Origin: Lotus japonicus
Taxonomy: Eukaryota > Streptophyta > Magnoliopsida > Fabales > Fabaceae
Direction of reading: 5' to 3'
Length of the DNA: 64,000 bases
Assembly: GCF_012489685.1 (NCBI RefSeq)
Contig: NC_080044.1
Coordinates: forward strand, 48,484,964 to 48,548,963
The position numbers and the translations under genes are program-made. This document shows positions 20,487 through 31,819 of the stretch, one piece after another; position 1 is the first letter of the stretch; each line of letters opens with the position of its first letter. The notes under the pieces were generated by a model. It was given only the letters and a program-made list of their open reading frames with translations. It made no database searches and was not told the origin of the DNA.

Positions 20487-21455
20487 GATACTATGGAGGT
20501 GATGCACGAAATTTTGGAGGCAAAATCATTGATAAAGCTTTTGAATTCAAAATTGGAGGTTTTATGGTGCATTAAGAGGAGAATATTGTAGTTAATGCAC
20601 TTAATCACACATCCCTTGACTTTGTTTTGTGGTAAGTAAAACTTTTGAGGAAAAATCTGAATGAGGATAATGGTGGGTGGCCAAAGAGGAGTGAGGAGGT
20701 GAAGGTAAGACATTTTTTCACATTTAAGGTGGTGATCATGAAGAAAAACGAAATCAAGGAGTGGAGACTTTTTGACAACATTAATAGAGGGACTACGACT
20801 TGAATGTTTTGTTCTTAAAAGGGCTATTTTGAAAATAAAGATTCCTTCATCAAAGTCAACAAGGACTTATTTTTTAACCTTTAAAAGTTGAGGATTTAAT
20901 TCCAATTAAATGGAGATTTAAAGCTTGATTTTAAGGGAAGTTTTGGGACTAGAAAATAATTTTCAAAATGGCCCTTGTTGACTATGTCATGGTCGAAAAT
21001 TTCAAATGGTTTTGGAGGGGAAAATGCATTCAATTCTCTCTTCAATGTTTTGTCTCCTAACCTCTAGTATAAATAGAGTGCTTGGGCATGATCATTTCAC
21101 ACACTTGAGCTCTCCTTGCCTTTCCTTGCTAGCCGTGAGTTTTCTCTCCCTCTCTTGCTCTTCATTTTGTTTTTGATACTATGGAGGTGATGCACGAAAT
21201 TTTGGAGGCAAAATCATTGATAAGGTTTTTAAATTCAAAATTGGAGGTTTTATGGTGCATTAAGAGGGGAATATTGTAGTTAATGCACTCAATCACACAT
21301 CCCTTGACTTGGTTTTGTGGTAAGTAAAATTTTTGAGGAAAAATATGAATGAGGATGATGGTGGGTGGCAAACGAGGAGTAAGGAGGTGAAGGTAAGACT
21401 TCTTTCACATTTAAGGTGGTGATCATGAAGAAAGAGGAAATCAAAGAGTGGAGAG
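20487..21455. repeat. ~285-bp direct duplication inside the solo LTR
   Basis: 20487..20770 (GATACTATGGAGGTGATGC...) is repeated at 21175..21455 with a few substitutions, about 690 bp apart. The intervening part is unique. Confidence 0.85.
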
Positions 21456-21693
21456 GTAAAGTGGTGATCTGTATTCTCATTATGCTTTATGGTCGTTGTG
21501 AATACAAATCTTCTACATCCATAAGAGAATGATCATTTGATCTAATAATCAAGGAAAAGTTTGTGAAAATAGTATTTTATTTAAAGTGTTCTTATCAATG
21601 TTTGCAGAACCGGATCGATCATTGAACCGGTCAAGGCATCGATTTGAAGTTTGATGGTTGAACAGAGGTCGAACCGGTGATGGTTAAATAAAG

Positions 21694-21697
<4 letters not shown>

Positions 21698-21734
<37 letters not shown>
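21698..21734. repeat. (TA)n microsatellite
   Basis: Uninterrupted TA dinucleotides, about 18 units, inside the hAT-like element. Confidence 0.95.
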
Positions 21735-21736
<2 letters not shown>

Positions 21737-21838
21737 GATGAAACATAAAGGTTTAAAAAACGTAAACAATAATACACATAAGAAGGTGTTTCAAATAAAT
21801 AAAAAACACAAGAAGAAAAGAGAAAGTAAGAAACATAT

Positions 21839-23115
21839 TGATGACCGGGATTTATATAATGTTTTTAGGGTTTTTCCTTGCTAGTTTTGAGTCTTTTTCT
21901 TGTGTCTCATGTAGTGTTTCATGCATTCTCATGCATTTTTACTTTTATTTGTGCATTTGCATTAGTTTAGTAATTTCATAGTTTTTTAGGGTCTTTTATT
22001 GCATTTTAGGAAAGATTAGGAGTCTTAGGTAATTTCCACTTGTTTTGGAGCCTTTGTGCTAATAACCCTTTGAGTTTCTTGATATTTTTCCTTTAGCTTT
22101 GATGAGAATAAGCAGGTGAAAACTGAAGAAAAGGGAAGGTCAAGAGGCTTGGAGTCATGAAGAAGGTATTAAAGTGGAGTTAAAATGAAGTTTAAGGGGT
22201 TTTTGGTCGACCACGGGCGACCACGTGCCCCTGTCTGGCGCCTAAGCGCCAGATAGGCAGAAGGTTGGGCTGCCAGCATCTGATGGTGGCGTTTGAGCGC
22301 CCCATGAGAGCGCTTAAAGGCCATGTAGGCAGAAAACTCACCCCTTTTGCCTATAAATAGGATTCTAGTCATTTTCTTTGGTATTCATTCCATTTTTACA
22401 TAAGTTTAGAAGGAGAGGAACATCTAGGAGAGTGAGAGAAGGCTTCCAAGCTTGTAATTCAGGTTCTTAGCCAAGAGCCATGCTTGGCTAATCTCTATTC
22501 TTATGCTTTGGTTTTCATGTAAGACTTTTCATGTTTAAGTTCTAATCTTAAGTTCTTTCCCACATGATCTTCTTCTTCCCTTGAATCCCATTTTCTGAAT
22601 TTCAATCTAAGCCTGTATGCATGCTTGCTTTATGCTTTTCTATAATCAGAACGGAAGTTTGTTATAGATTAGGGAACCGATTTGGGATTACCCCTTCTAT
22701 CTTAGCTACTAGGAATAGAGGAAGGGTTGGGGTTTGTTGGCCTGAACTTTGTAATCTTTATACTTCAAACAAATGTTTAAGTACACAAGGAATTGGGCTT
22801 ATCTTTTGGTTTGAAAGGATTATCTATGCGAGGCATCAATAGGTAATTTCTTAGGCTATAACATCAAGGAGAGATTCATGAGTTCATGTGCTTAGAATGA
22901 TGTGCTTGAATTGACTAGTTGAACAAGAACTCAAAGCATGTTATTTTCTGAATTGTCTTTTTATTTTCCTTTTTCCATACTACTACTTCGACATATCTCT
23001 TTTGCAATAAAACAAACCTTCATACTTAAGACTTAAACCGAATTTATTCACTCACAATCCTTGTGGTTCGATAATTAAAATCGGGTGGATTCATACACTT
23101 GCGGATTTACCAACA
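21839..23115 (+). mobile_element. Solo Athila-like LTR (1277 bp)
   Basis: Starts TGATGACCGGG and ends GCGGATTTACCAACA, like the nested element's LTR at 11117..12420 but of a divergent subfamily. Flanks are CATAT (21834..21838) and TATAT (23116..23120), a 5-bp duplication with one mismatch. It has a TATA box near 22351 and GC palindromes at about 22235..22330. No internal region is present. Confidence 0.85.
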
Positions 23116-24262
23116 TATATATGTAAGAAAAAAAAACGTGAGGGCCCAACCCATATACTAGTAAAATATATGTTAATGTAACCCTAAATATGCACTTCCT
23201 TCTTCTCCTATGAGCAGACGCCTCTTCACTTCTTCTCCCACTTGTTCTCCCATGTGCGAAGGTCTTCACTTCTATGCTCAATTTTTTTAACGTTCACCAG
23301 TGGTCGCCACTCCCACAACTCAACCTCTGTGATCTCGCACCGTCCCACCTTCCCTATTATTGTATGAAAGCGCACTCTCTCTCCTAGTTTCCCTGCAACA
23401 GTTTTATTTTATACTTCTTTATATCTACAACAAGGTTTTGAATAATCCCTCTGTACTGTAATGAGCTAATGGCTTGTGGTTGTGAGAAATTAAATTAGGA
23501 TTTCAGTATCTTTCACCTTCTTTTTTAATTTAATTTGAATTTAAAAAGGATGGATAAATGTTTCAAAGGATGAGCAGCAAAACAAAGAACAAAGAAGAAT
23601 TGGAGTGCTTCTATAAACAGAAGGGGAAAAAAGGCGAAACGACACAGTGTTTACTAGACCGGTTCAAACCGTTGGACCACCGGTTTTGGCCAATTTCACC
23701 GGTTCCTCCGGTTTTCTACCGGTTTTCGTATAGCCTGGTTATAGGAGCAAACCTTACATCTGAAGCTTTCGGTTCCCGGTTGAACCGGTCTGACCGACCA
23801 GTCCGATCCGGTTCTTCAAACATTGGTTCTTATGATGTTCTTCCATATTTATAGCATAATTATTAGAAAGCGCTATTGATCTTGGAAGCATTTGAGTCTA
23901 TGCGCACTACAACATTTTTCACTTTAGACCACGGTAAATTCTTCAACGGAGACAAAACCGTGGCCTATGTTTTGTATATGCCACGGTTTAGTAACAGCGG
24001 ACGCTTGAATACCACAGGTGAAGAAAACCGTGGCACATACATTTTATTCCACGATTCGATAATTGTGGACGATGGATGGCTACGAAATTTCCAACCGTTG
24101 ACACCTTATCCCACTATTATAACCGTGACATAAGAATCTACATTTTTTTACAAAATAAAATTCCTTCCGCCATAATTTTTCATTAAATTTTTTTTGAAAG
24201 TAATAAACTAAGAAAAACCCCAAATCAATTCCCTAACAGCACAGTCTCATCAGAACTTCACG

Positions 24263-24871
24263 ATGACAAAGAGGAAGATTATGAACCCTAGCTTTTCTCC
24301 ATCTCGATTAATCGTGACCCTCCTCTCTCCGCCGGCACCGCTCATCTCGTGCGACCCGCATCTCTCCGCCGTTGAGGTATGTATTTATGTCTGTTGGGGC
24401 GGGTTTTTCTTTTTTGGGTGTTTTGGTGCTTTCCTTGCCTCTGGTGCGTTTTCATGGCGGGGTTCTGTTTTTCTGATTTTGGTTCCCATCTATCATGCTA
24501 AAATCGTTCCATGTTGGAGGGATTGGGCAGCGGAAGGCCAAAAATGGTGTAGTGCCTTGTGCGTTGTGCCTAGCCTTCTCATGGACGAGTGCGACGAGAA
24601 CGCCACCGATTATCTTCACTCTCAAGTCTCAAGAGATTTCGATCTCGAGCGACGTGAGCCATCACCCTTGCCATGTGTCCGGTCTTCTTCCTCTGCAACG
24701 AGAGCAACCATCAACCCCACTGAATCTCATCACATCGATAAAGAAGGGTTTAATGTGTTGACTGGTATTCTCTTCTTCTTATCCATTGGTAAGCCCCTTT
24801 ATCTTGTGCATCCCCTCTTTTCTTCTCATTATTCATTAGGCATTGAGTGTGTTTTGCTTTTTTCATGTTAG
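24263..24871 (+). CDS. Possible captured or pseudo-exon frame in CACTA element
   Basis: The frame opens at ATG 24263 (MTKRKIMNPSFSPSRL), but a splice-donor-like GT follows at 24376 (GAG|GTATGT). A first exon of about 38 residues with an intron after it is therefore more plausible than the full 202 codons. The base composition of the first exon (CG-rich, TCTCCGCCG) differs from the AT-rich surroundings. I do not recognise the protein. It may be a 5' exon captured by the transposon, or leader sequence of the original transposase gene. Confidence 0.25.
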   Translation: MTKRKIMNPSFSPSRLIVTLLSPPAPLISCDPHLSAVEVCIYVCWGGFFFFGCFGAFLASGAFSWRGSVFLILVPIYHAKIVPCWRDWAAEGQKWCSALCVVPSLLMDECDENATDYLHSQVSRDFDLERREPSPLPCVRSSSSATRATINPTESHHIDKEGFNVLTGILFFLSIGKPLYLVHPLFSSHYSLGIECVLLFSC

Positions 24872-27344
24872 ATGTTAGAAATTACAGGGTCCTTCTGTGT
24901 TGCTTGGTTGTGTTGCTTTGTTCTATGCATTATTTTGTTTGCTGAAGTTAGTGTCTGTTTTAGTTTGATGATGATGCTCAATTTGGGCATGGATCCTGGT
25001 TTGGAGGATTCTCTTCTGCATATTTAGTTCTCTTTTGCCATTGTTACTTGTTTGTTTTTGTAATTGTAATAGTTTAGTTCAGTTTCAACTCCTGTATGGA
25101 CAAGTTTTAATCAATTTTTGTGTGTTTTTAGAAGATTTCCTTAAGCTTTGAGCTTTTGCATAGTCTCTAAATCTAGGATTTTTTGGAGGGCTAAGTCTTT
25201 TGCTATATTCTTCAGCTAGGGGTGCAGAGAAGTAAGGGTGAGGATAGCCATTTTCATTTAGCTTCAGTGTTTAAAGAGGTAGACTCTTCCCTTAGTCTTC
25301 TTTAGTTATGTTTTGAGTATTTTGTGATGTAACTGTTATCTTTATCTTTATATTTTCCTTTTTACTTATATATGATTATTCAAAACTATCTAAAACTATA
25401 AATAGGTTTCTTAAACTAGCCTAGTGAAAAATGGGTCATGTGATGAGTAGTTGGGATATATCAGGAAGACTGGTTCTAATAGCAGTAGTGACAAACATAT
25501 TTTTCAGATTGTGGTATCCTAAAGTCACCTATTGGCAAATATATATTTTGAGAGAGAGTTAAAGAGGGTTTTGATAGTAATTTGAATTCATAAATTTAAG
25601 ACATATCAGATATTCACATATGTGCCTCAGAATAATTTGCAATTGCTACTAGCTTTCTCTATGGATAGTATGTTTCATAAGTTTGAAATACTTGGATGCA
25701 AGTACTAGGAAACCATTGATAGTGACCGCAAATCGAAACTTATAGAACGTCACATTCCTTTCATTCTTGATAAGGTTCTAACTTCTAATTGGTAAGATCT
25801 TTTGGATTTTAGTCCAGAGATATCAGTTTCAATTTTCCCTTTAATTTGTCTTCTGTTTCAGGTTTTTACTATGTATAAGATGGGAGTTGAATTGAAGACC
25901 TTCAGAGAATATAATTTCTTTTTTCAAGGTTCAATGTCTTCTGGAATCGAAGGCTTTTCTTGACATAATATGGGAAGAAAGATTTTTCAAGAATGAAGCT
26001 TTGTTAGGTACTATGTTTCTCAAGAAAGATTTTGAACATCTCATCAACCTTTGTTAGGTACTATGTTTCTTGCGTGTTGTCATGGTGTTAAGCATCCCCT
26101 GTTGCTTCAATTATTACTTGAGTTAGGCATGTTTGATTCAGATGCAATTTAGTTTGTTGAAAAGCTTAAACACCAAGCTTTAAAGTGGTATAAGTTTCAG
26201 ATCCAATTTGAGCTGATATCATTCTGAATTCAAGTTTTTTCTCCCTGATTCCATTGCTGATCTGGTTATGACAATGGTTTGTATTTTGCGCGTAAATTTA
26301 GTTAGATATGTTGGATTTAGACATAGTTTATTGTGTTTGAAAGAAAACACACTATGCTTGAAAATGATGAGTTTCATATCGAAATTTATTTTCATTCAAT
26401 ACCAATTTTAATCAAAATTTAGTCTTTATGTGGTATAATTCGCTTGCTGTGTGGTTTCTCGCATCGGTCAATTTTTCATGCATAAGTTGTGCTATACACA
26501 TTAGAACTGAGGGTCGCTTTCTTTGTTAGAACCATGAAACTTGCATTTATCAACCCAACATAGAAAAATCAAGCAGCAAGATATATGATGCCTGGTTTAG
26601 ATGTGCAATTGTAAGTCAGACAGCAAGATAAATGAGTCTAGAATTTTCAGTATCAATGTGAATTGAGATATTTCTTATTTACATCGTTTGATTTCATCTG
26701 AGGGTTTTCTGGTTTTTGTGTTGCGTAGGTTCCTAGGTTATGTTATCTCTGTCTTACTCTTTCTCTTGCTTGGGAATGCTTTCAGGAATCAGGCATCATA
26801 TTCCAAGTCTTTTATGGCTTGATTGGTAGCTGGACAACTTATTTAATTAGCATTTTGTTCATCTGAGCACTGAAGTCAGAAAAAGAAAGAGAATGTCACT
26901 TTCAAAAATTATGTCTCATTCAGGTTAGATTTCCAGGAAACCCAATATAGACAAGAGTATTTTTTTTCAAGTTTTTCTCTCATTCCAAGCACAGTGACAA
27001 CACCATTCTATATGGAACAAAACATGTTTCATGTTTTCATTTTCAATCTATGCAGTGGGTTGAAGTGTTGGAGAGCTTATTGGGTCCATTCTGGGAAGTA
27101 GTTGGATTGGTCTTCAATTGCACTCTCATCTTTTGTCTTGTAATTCAAATCATAGCTTGTAGAAGGTTTGTTTATATATTTGCTTATTTTGTACTTAGAT
27201 TTAGTCGTAGGTTTTTGGGTTCTTATAATACTTGTCATTTATTAAATCTTGAACTAGTAAATGCCAAATATTTGTGGTATAACAGCTTAATTTCTCGAAA
27301 CCTATTTGATCTGTCGGGGTTTATTTTAAAAAGTAGCAATAGTG
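24872..27344. other. CACTA interior, no gene recognised
   Basis: About 2.5 kb of T-rich, intron-like DNA without a supported coding frame. A short frame at 27050..27448 is mainly hydrophobic and runs into the subterminal repeats. Confidence 0.4.
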
Positions 27345-29339
27345 TAAGACCGTGGATTAATATCAAAATATTGTGGCATAGGCAACGGTTACGAAACTGT
27401 GGCATTAATATGCCTTATGAAACCGTGGCATTAACTTGCCTTATGTAACCGTGGCATAAATTTGAGGCCGCGGTTTCAATAGGCGGGTTAATGCCACAGT
27501 TGTCTTTCACGCCGCGGTTTATGATTCGTGGTATAAATATAACCGTCGCCTTACGTTTTTCATCGAACCGTGGCGTAAACGCGACAGAACCGTGGCTCTT
27601 GAGCTTGGCCACGACCACATACACTACGACAAGGAAACGACGGCCAAACCGTGGCATATGCTTTTCGCCAAGGTTTTTTCGCATGAGCCTGCGGTTTTCC
27701 GTCCGCGGTAGAAGGGCAAAAATGCTGTAGTGGCAATAATTATGTTTTTCTTCGAATATTCTTCAAATGTTCTTATGATCTTCAAGCAAAAACCTTTAGA
27801 AAGAAGCTTTGATCTTGCAATGGAAAATGGTTTTAAATTTCAAGGTTTTTTTGGGGAATTTCGTGATCAATAAGGGCATGGGCTTATGATCGATCCGATT
27901 TTCCGATTAGTAACGTTACTCTGTCCGTTCGTTGGTAGGACATTTCCGAGTGTAGACCCACCTTCAAGGAGCAACCCAAGCCTTTTAAGAAAGCGTACAT
28001 TCGAGGTAAGGTCACTTCGGCTACGACCTAGAATTCTTGATTGTGATTGTATGACTATGAAATGTTAAGGACCTTATGCTAGATGAATATTCTAGTAAGG
28101 GCACTTCGGCCTCAGCCTAGCATATTGATTGTGATAGTGAATGTTAGAATGAACATGATACTAGGGTTATCAATGTTGTATGTGCTAGAAATGCTATATC
28201 ATTATTGTTGCAATAAATGTTAGTTGTGATTATGAACATGCATATATGACTAGGGTGTTAGCTTCATTTATGGATATGCATGCAAGTTCTTTTGCTGTTG
28301 TGATGTTCATATGAGATGAACATGAAAGGCTTAGAAAAAAAAATGATAACTGACTTGCATGACATGCATCCGTGGCCAAGTGAGCTGGATTGTGCTTGGT
28401 GGCCACGACTGGTGACCTGGATTGGGCTAGTCAGTGGTGACGTTCAGGGGAGGCCCTGAACAAGGATGAACGTGATGCGGCAGTGCGTTGGAGAGGTCCA
28501 ACCCCGATCGTGGAGCTAAGGAGCAGCGGTGCGTTGGAGAGGTCCAACCTCGATCGTGGAATCATGTTCGTCCTGCCTTTTCATGAGGGATCGGCTGAAT
28601 GGATATCCGAAAGATCTGCATGCATGTGAACGAGCATTGACTAACTATAACTTAGAGCTATCAGATAGTTCCTCATACTTGTGAATCTTAGAACTTAATA
28701 TAGTTCCCCTTATTTGTGAATGTTAGCTTAAGGAAGAACTTGTGATTGATAGGGTAGTATACCCTACTCATGACATGTGTGTGTTAGAAGTTGACTCTTG
28801 CTTGTTTGTTGTTTGTTATTTGAGGCGCTTAACGCCCAGACCACATGCACGCGTGTGATCAGACATGATGTGGCTCTATACCTGCTCAAAGTGGGCGACG
28901 ACATGGCTTGGGACATCGACTACGTGACTAATATATCAGCTATGGGATTGGCGAGAGAAGAGGATACGAGACAATTTGATACGAGCGTTGGAGGAGGCCT
29001 TGGAGGCACGTGGATTATGAGTCGGGCATTGAGTGTGATAATTGAGTATGTAGTTGGGGGTGAGCCGAGTTTGCTTATAGGCTTCGAACCTAACCTAGAG
29101 ACCTTCTTGTCGTGTTGGCGGTCGAACACTAGTTTAATAATCCTGTCTTTAATTTTGAAGGAATTAATGTACTCAAGCTTTTATCAATAAAATGAAATTA
29201 TTCATTCCATTTACTCCTTCAGTTATTTCTTTTGTTGTTAAACTAATGTCTAAAAAGGTTTTTATTTTGGAAAAAAATTACTCATATTTTCAAAAAGGTT
29301 ACTAAAGTGACCCTCGAGATTTCGGGGCGTTACAATGAG

Positions 29340-30262
29340 CATACTGAGGCAGAATACAAAGCTTCCACAATCGTTTCCACACATCATTAGCATATGCAAC
29401 AAAAGAACTCACCACATCATCCTTATGAACTGATAAGTATACTAAGAAAATCTCATCCCTATTAGCATCCCATAAAGAGTATCATTACCTCTAATATTCA
29501 ATAGAGGAATATATTTGATTTTGTAACCTCAAAAGGGAGAAAATAATCTCGAAAAAGCTCATCATTCTTGTTAATTATCTAAAAAACATGTGATAAATCC
29601 AAATTAGAAGGTTTGAGGGACCATACTCTGAAACCCCATTGTTGAGGCAACCAATTATCCTCCCAAATCGATCCATCACAACCATTACCAATCCGCCAAA
29701 AACTCCATTTTTTTATCACTCATCCCACATGTTGGATACTTCTTCATGTATTAATAGACAGGTTCCCCGACCTTGCATGAATAAAATGAGTTCTAGCAAT
29801 ATACCTTGCCTTGAGACACTTAACCACCAAAGAATCCGGTCAATGGGAAGGTCTCCACGCTTGCTTGGCCAAAAGAGCATCATTGAAAACCGTAAAACTC
29901 TGAAACCCCATACTACCATCTGACTTTGGTGAACAAAGAGAATCCTAATTCACCCAATGTATCTTATATTCCTCTAACTTACTTCCTCACCTTAATCGGC
30001 TTCATACTCTCAATATGGTTACAAAGTCGTGGGTAAAGAAAAGCATCCCATAATGTAAGTAGGAATAGCTAGAGCCACGCACTTAATCAAAACCGCCGTT
30101 GCAGTTGAGGACAAAAACTTCTCCTTCCCCCCTTTATTTCTTCCAAAATCTTCTTCTAAACAAACTTGAACATCTACTGCTCTAATCTCTCTACAAAAGT
30201 TGGAAGTCCAAGATATTTGGAATGACTCTTAATAACCTTAATATGCAACCGACCTTGGAGGG
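29340..30262 (-). pseudogene. LINE remnant: C-terminal part of reverse transcriptase
   Basis: On the minus strand the translation passes through SHSKYLGLPT (about 30220), VALAIPTYIMGCFSLPTT (about 30060), and GFRVLRF / LIHEEVSNMWDE-type fragments near 29900..29720. These match the order of conserved strings after the reverse-transcriptase catalytic core in plant L1-type LINEs. Stops and frameshifts are frequent. It continues at 20036..19271, so the copy was whole here before the ATGAG-flanked solo LTR entered. Confidence 0.72.
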
Positions 30263-30687
30263 TATGTTTCAATGCAATCATTCTCGAATTGAAACAAATC
30301 AAATCATGTATTTTTTTTCCAAATACTTTAGAATTTATAATGAATTTGATAAATGATACATTTAAAATTTAAAAAACGAGAATTGACTCAGCACTAATTA
30401 ACGGAAGTAAACGACAGGGCCCAATAGCTGGGTATTATTTTCACAATACGGGTGTTTCCCACAAAAATATTTTAAAAGGGCTTAAACCAATGTACCCCAT
30501 TTTAGAGGGACCTCCAACATATTTAAGCCAATTTTGAAAGGTTTTGTAGAAAATTAGATTAAGGTTTAAAGAAGAGGGATATTGAGTTTTTTATAATGTT
30601 TTGAGTAGTGGGCTTTGATTGGAATAAGTGAATAACATATATAAAGATCAAATTTATTGAATTTGTGAAGATTTTTCTTAACAAATA
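30263..30687. other. AT-rich intergenic DNA, nothing recognised
   Basis: No coding frame, repeat pair or RNA gene is supported. Confidence 0.5.
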
Positions 30688-31001
30688 CTCCCTCCGTTCC
30701 TGATCTTTTGTTGTTTTAATTTTTGGTCTAAATTCTAAAACTTTTGTTGTTTTACAAACCCAATGCATTTTTTCTCAATTTATTCCATGTATACCCTCAT
30801 TTAATACTATATCTCTCACTCACCACCTCTTATTTTCACCAATCAAAATCATATCAAGTTTCTTAACCAATAAGTATAATTCTCTTTCTTTACTTTAACT
30901 CAACATTATATAGGGGTGTTTATGTCAACAAATATATCAATGATTGCACTCTTAAACAATGTGCATAATCTTAAACAACAAAAGTTCAGGAACAGAGGGA
31001 G
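30688..31001. mobile_element. Stowaway-type MITE (314 bp)
   Basis: CTCCCTCCGTTCCTGATCTTTTG at the left pairs with CAAAAGTTCAGGAACAGAGGGAG at the right. It is flanked by TA at 30686..30687 and 31002..31003, the Tc1/mariner-type target duplication. Confidence 0.92.
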
Positions 31002-31181
31002 TAATAATTTTAGAGTTTTGAGTAATAGTGATTAAGAAACTTAGTTTGCTACAATTAAAAAGTTGAGAAACTAAATGTCCTAAAAAAAATTATTGAGGAA
31101 GTAAAATCTAACATATATATATATAGTCCTAACAAAGGACTTCAAGTGAAATGATTTTTACCCTTATAATTTAATTTGATA

Positions 31182-31290
31182 CTCCATCTCCCTTATTATA
31201 AGTCACTTTTTTTTATCTCAAAATATAAGTCACTTTACAATATTCTATGAATCATTAATTTTTTTCATGTTTACCCTTATATTTAATACT
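31182..31290. repeat. Fragment of a second Stowaway-like MITE family
   Basis: TA followed by CTCCATCTCCCTTATTATAAGTCACTT, then AAATATAAGTCACTTTACAAT. The same start is seen at 33840 inside the Helitron. No right terminus was found, so it is truncated. Confidence 0.55.
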
Positions 31291-31465
31291 CAGCATTCAA
31301 AAGAATTAATATTTGTCATTTTTTTTTTAATTTTTAAGACTTTTATCATTTATAGATAGTGGAACCTCAATATAGATAGAGGATTTTAAATGAGGATAAT
31401 GTGAGAAAGTTTTAAAAAAATATTACGAATTTATGGCTACTAACTAATTTTAATTTCTTTTTTAA

Positions 31466-31677
31466 GGGGATTTTTCCTGGTAAGGTTTTAGTGAGACCTT
31501 TTCCCTGAAATCTCCCTTCAAGGTGGGGGTCCGGCAGTATTAGCTTTAGTGGGTTTTCTTCAGTTGTATATTTCGTTGCTTGTTACTTTTCTTTCATCAT
31601 CTTCCTCTTTGTATTGGGTTGAAGTACCCCTTGTACTTCTCTTCAATATATTATCTGGCTTATCAAAAAAAAAAAAT
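31466..31677 (+). mobile_element. 5'-truncated LINE, 3' UTR with poly(A)
   Basis: A T- and G-rich 3' UTR ends TTGGGTTGAAGTACCCCTTG... ATATATTATCTGGCTTATC followed by twelve A. The same ending occurs at 57425..57493, which shows a LINE family with short 3'-end copies. Confidence 0.65.
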
Positions 31678-31711
31678 GTAGAGATGAATAGAGTATGAAA
31701 CAACGTCCCTG

Positions 31712-31819
31712 AATGATAGCTAGCTCAAGTGGTAAAGGTTGAAAGTCATATGAATTGAGTGTGGAGGTCTAGGATTCAATCCCTGAAGTGTGCAATTTAT
31801 CTTTCCGATATAAAAAAAA
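31712..31819 (+). mobile_element. tRNA-derived SINE, copy 2
   Basis: AATGATAGCTAGCTCAAGTGGTA (A box), GGTCTAGGATTCAATCCC (B box), shared tail GTGCAATTTATCTTTCCGATA and an A-rich end. It is better preserved than copy 1 at 19164. Confidence 0.7.

Larger units (their letters stand above)
21596..23825. mobile_element. Non-autonomous hAT-like element rich in CCGGTT motifs
   Basis: Ends CAATGTTTGCAGAACCGGAT and, inverted, CAATGTTTGAAGAACCGGAT: ~22-bp terminal repeats with one mismatch. They are flanked by a perfect 8-bp duplication GTTCTTAT at 21588..21595 and 23826..23833, the size typical of hAT insertions. Subterminal DNA holds many ACCGGT/AACCGG copies, especially 23655..23815. No transposase is seen. 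A solo Athila-like LTR (21839..23115) sits inside. Without it the element is about 0.95 kb. Confidence 0.85.
23905..27732. mobile_element. Non-autonomous CACTA (En/Spm-type) element
   Basis: Left end CACTACAACATTTTTCAC and right end AAAAATGCTGTAGTG form inverted terminal repeats. Both ends carry many subterminal copies of ACCGTGGC in either orientation (about 23935..24125 and 27345..27670), the hallmark of CACTA transposase binding regions. Flanking trinucleotides are GCG and GCA, one base short of a perfect 3-bp duplication. No transposase frame was found in the 3.8 kb. Confidence 0.85.
20037..29334 (+). mobile_element. Solo LTR of a long-LTR gypsy-like element, itself carrying hAT and CACTA insertions
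   Basis: Starts TGTAAGACCCGGCTC and ends GAGATTTCGGGGCGTTACA, with a perfect 5-bp target duplication ATGAG at 20032..20036 and 29335..29339. After removing the hAT-like (21596..23825) and CACTA (23905..27732) insertions with their target duplications, about 3.2 kb remain, with no gag-pol frame. That fits one long LTR left by LTR-LTR recombination. The ends resemble those of the 3.7-kb LTRs at 38940 and 46097 (TGTAAGACC... and ...GGGGTGTTACA), suggesting a related chromovirus-like family. It splits the LINE remnant. Confidence 0.8.

Noticed and set aside
24263..24871. A real 202-aa gene inside the CACTA element
   Set aside because: After about 38 codons the frame enters T-rich, intron-like DNA behind a GTATGT donor. 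No recognised domain.
28798..29190. 130-codon plus-strand frame near the end of the solo LTR
   Set aside because: No recognised domain. It lies inside LTR sequence ending at 29334, with no splice or gene context.
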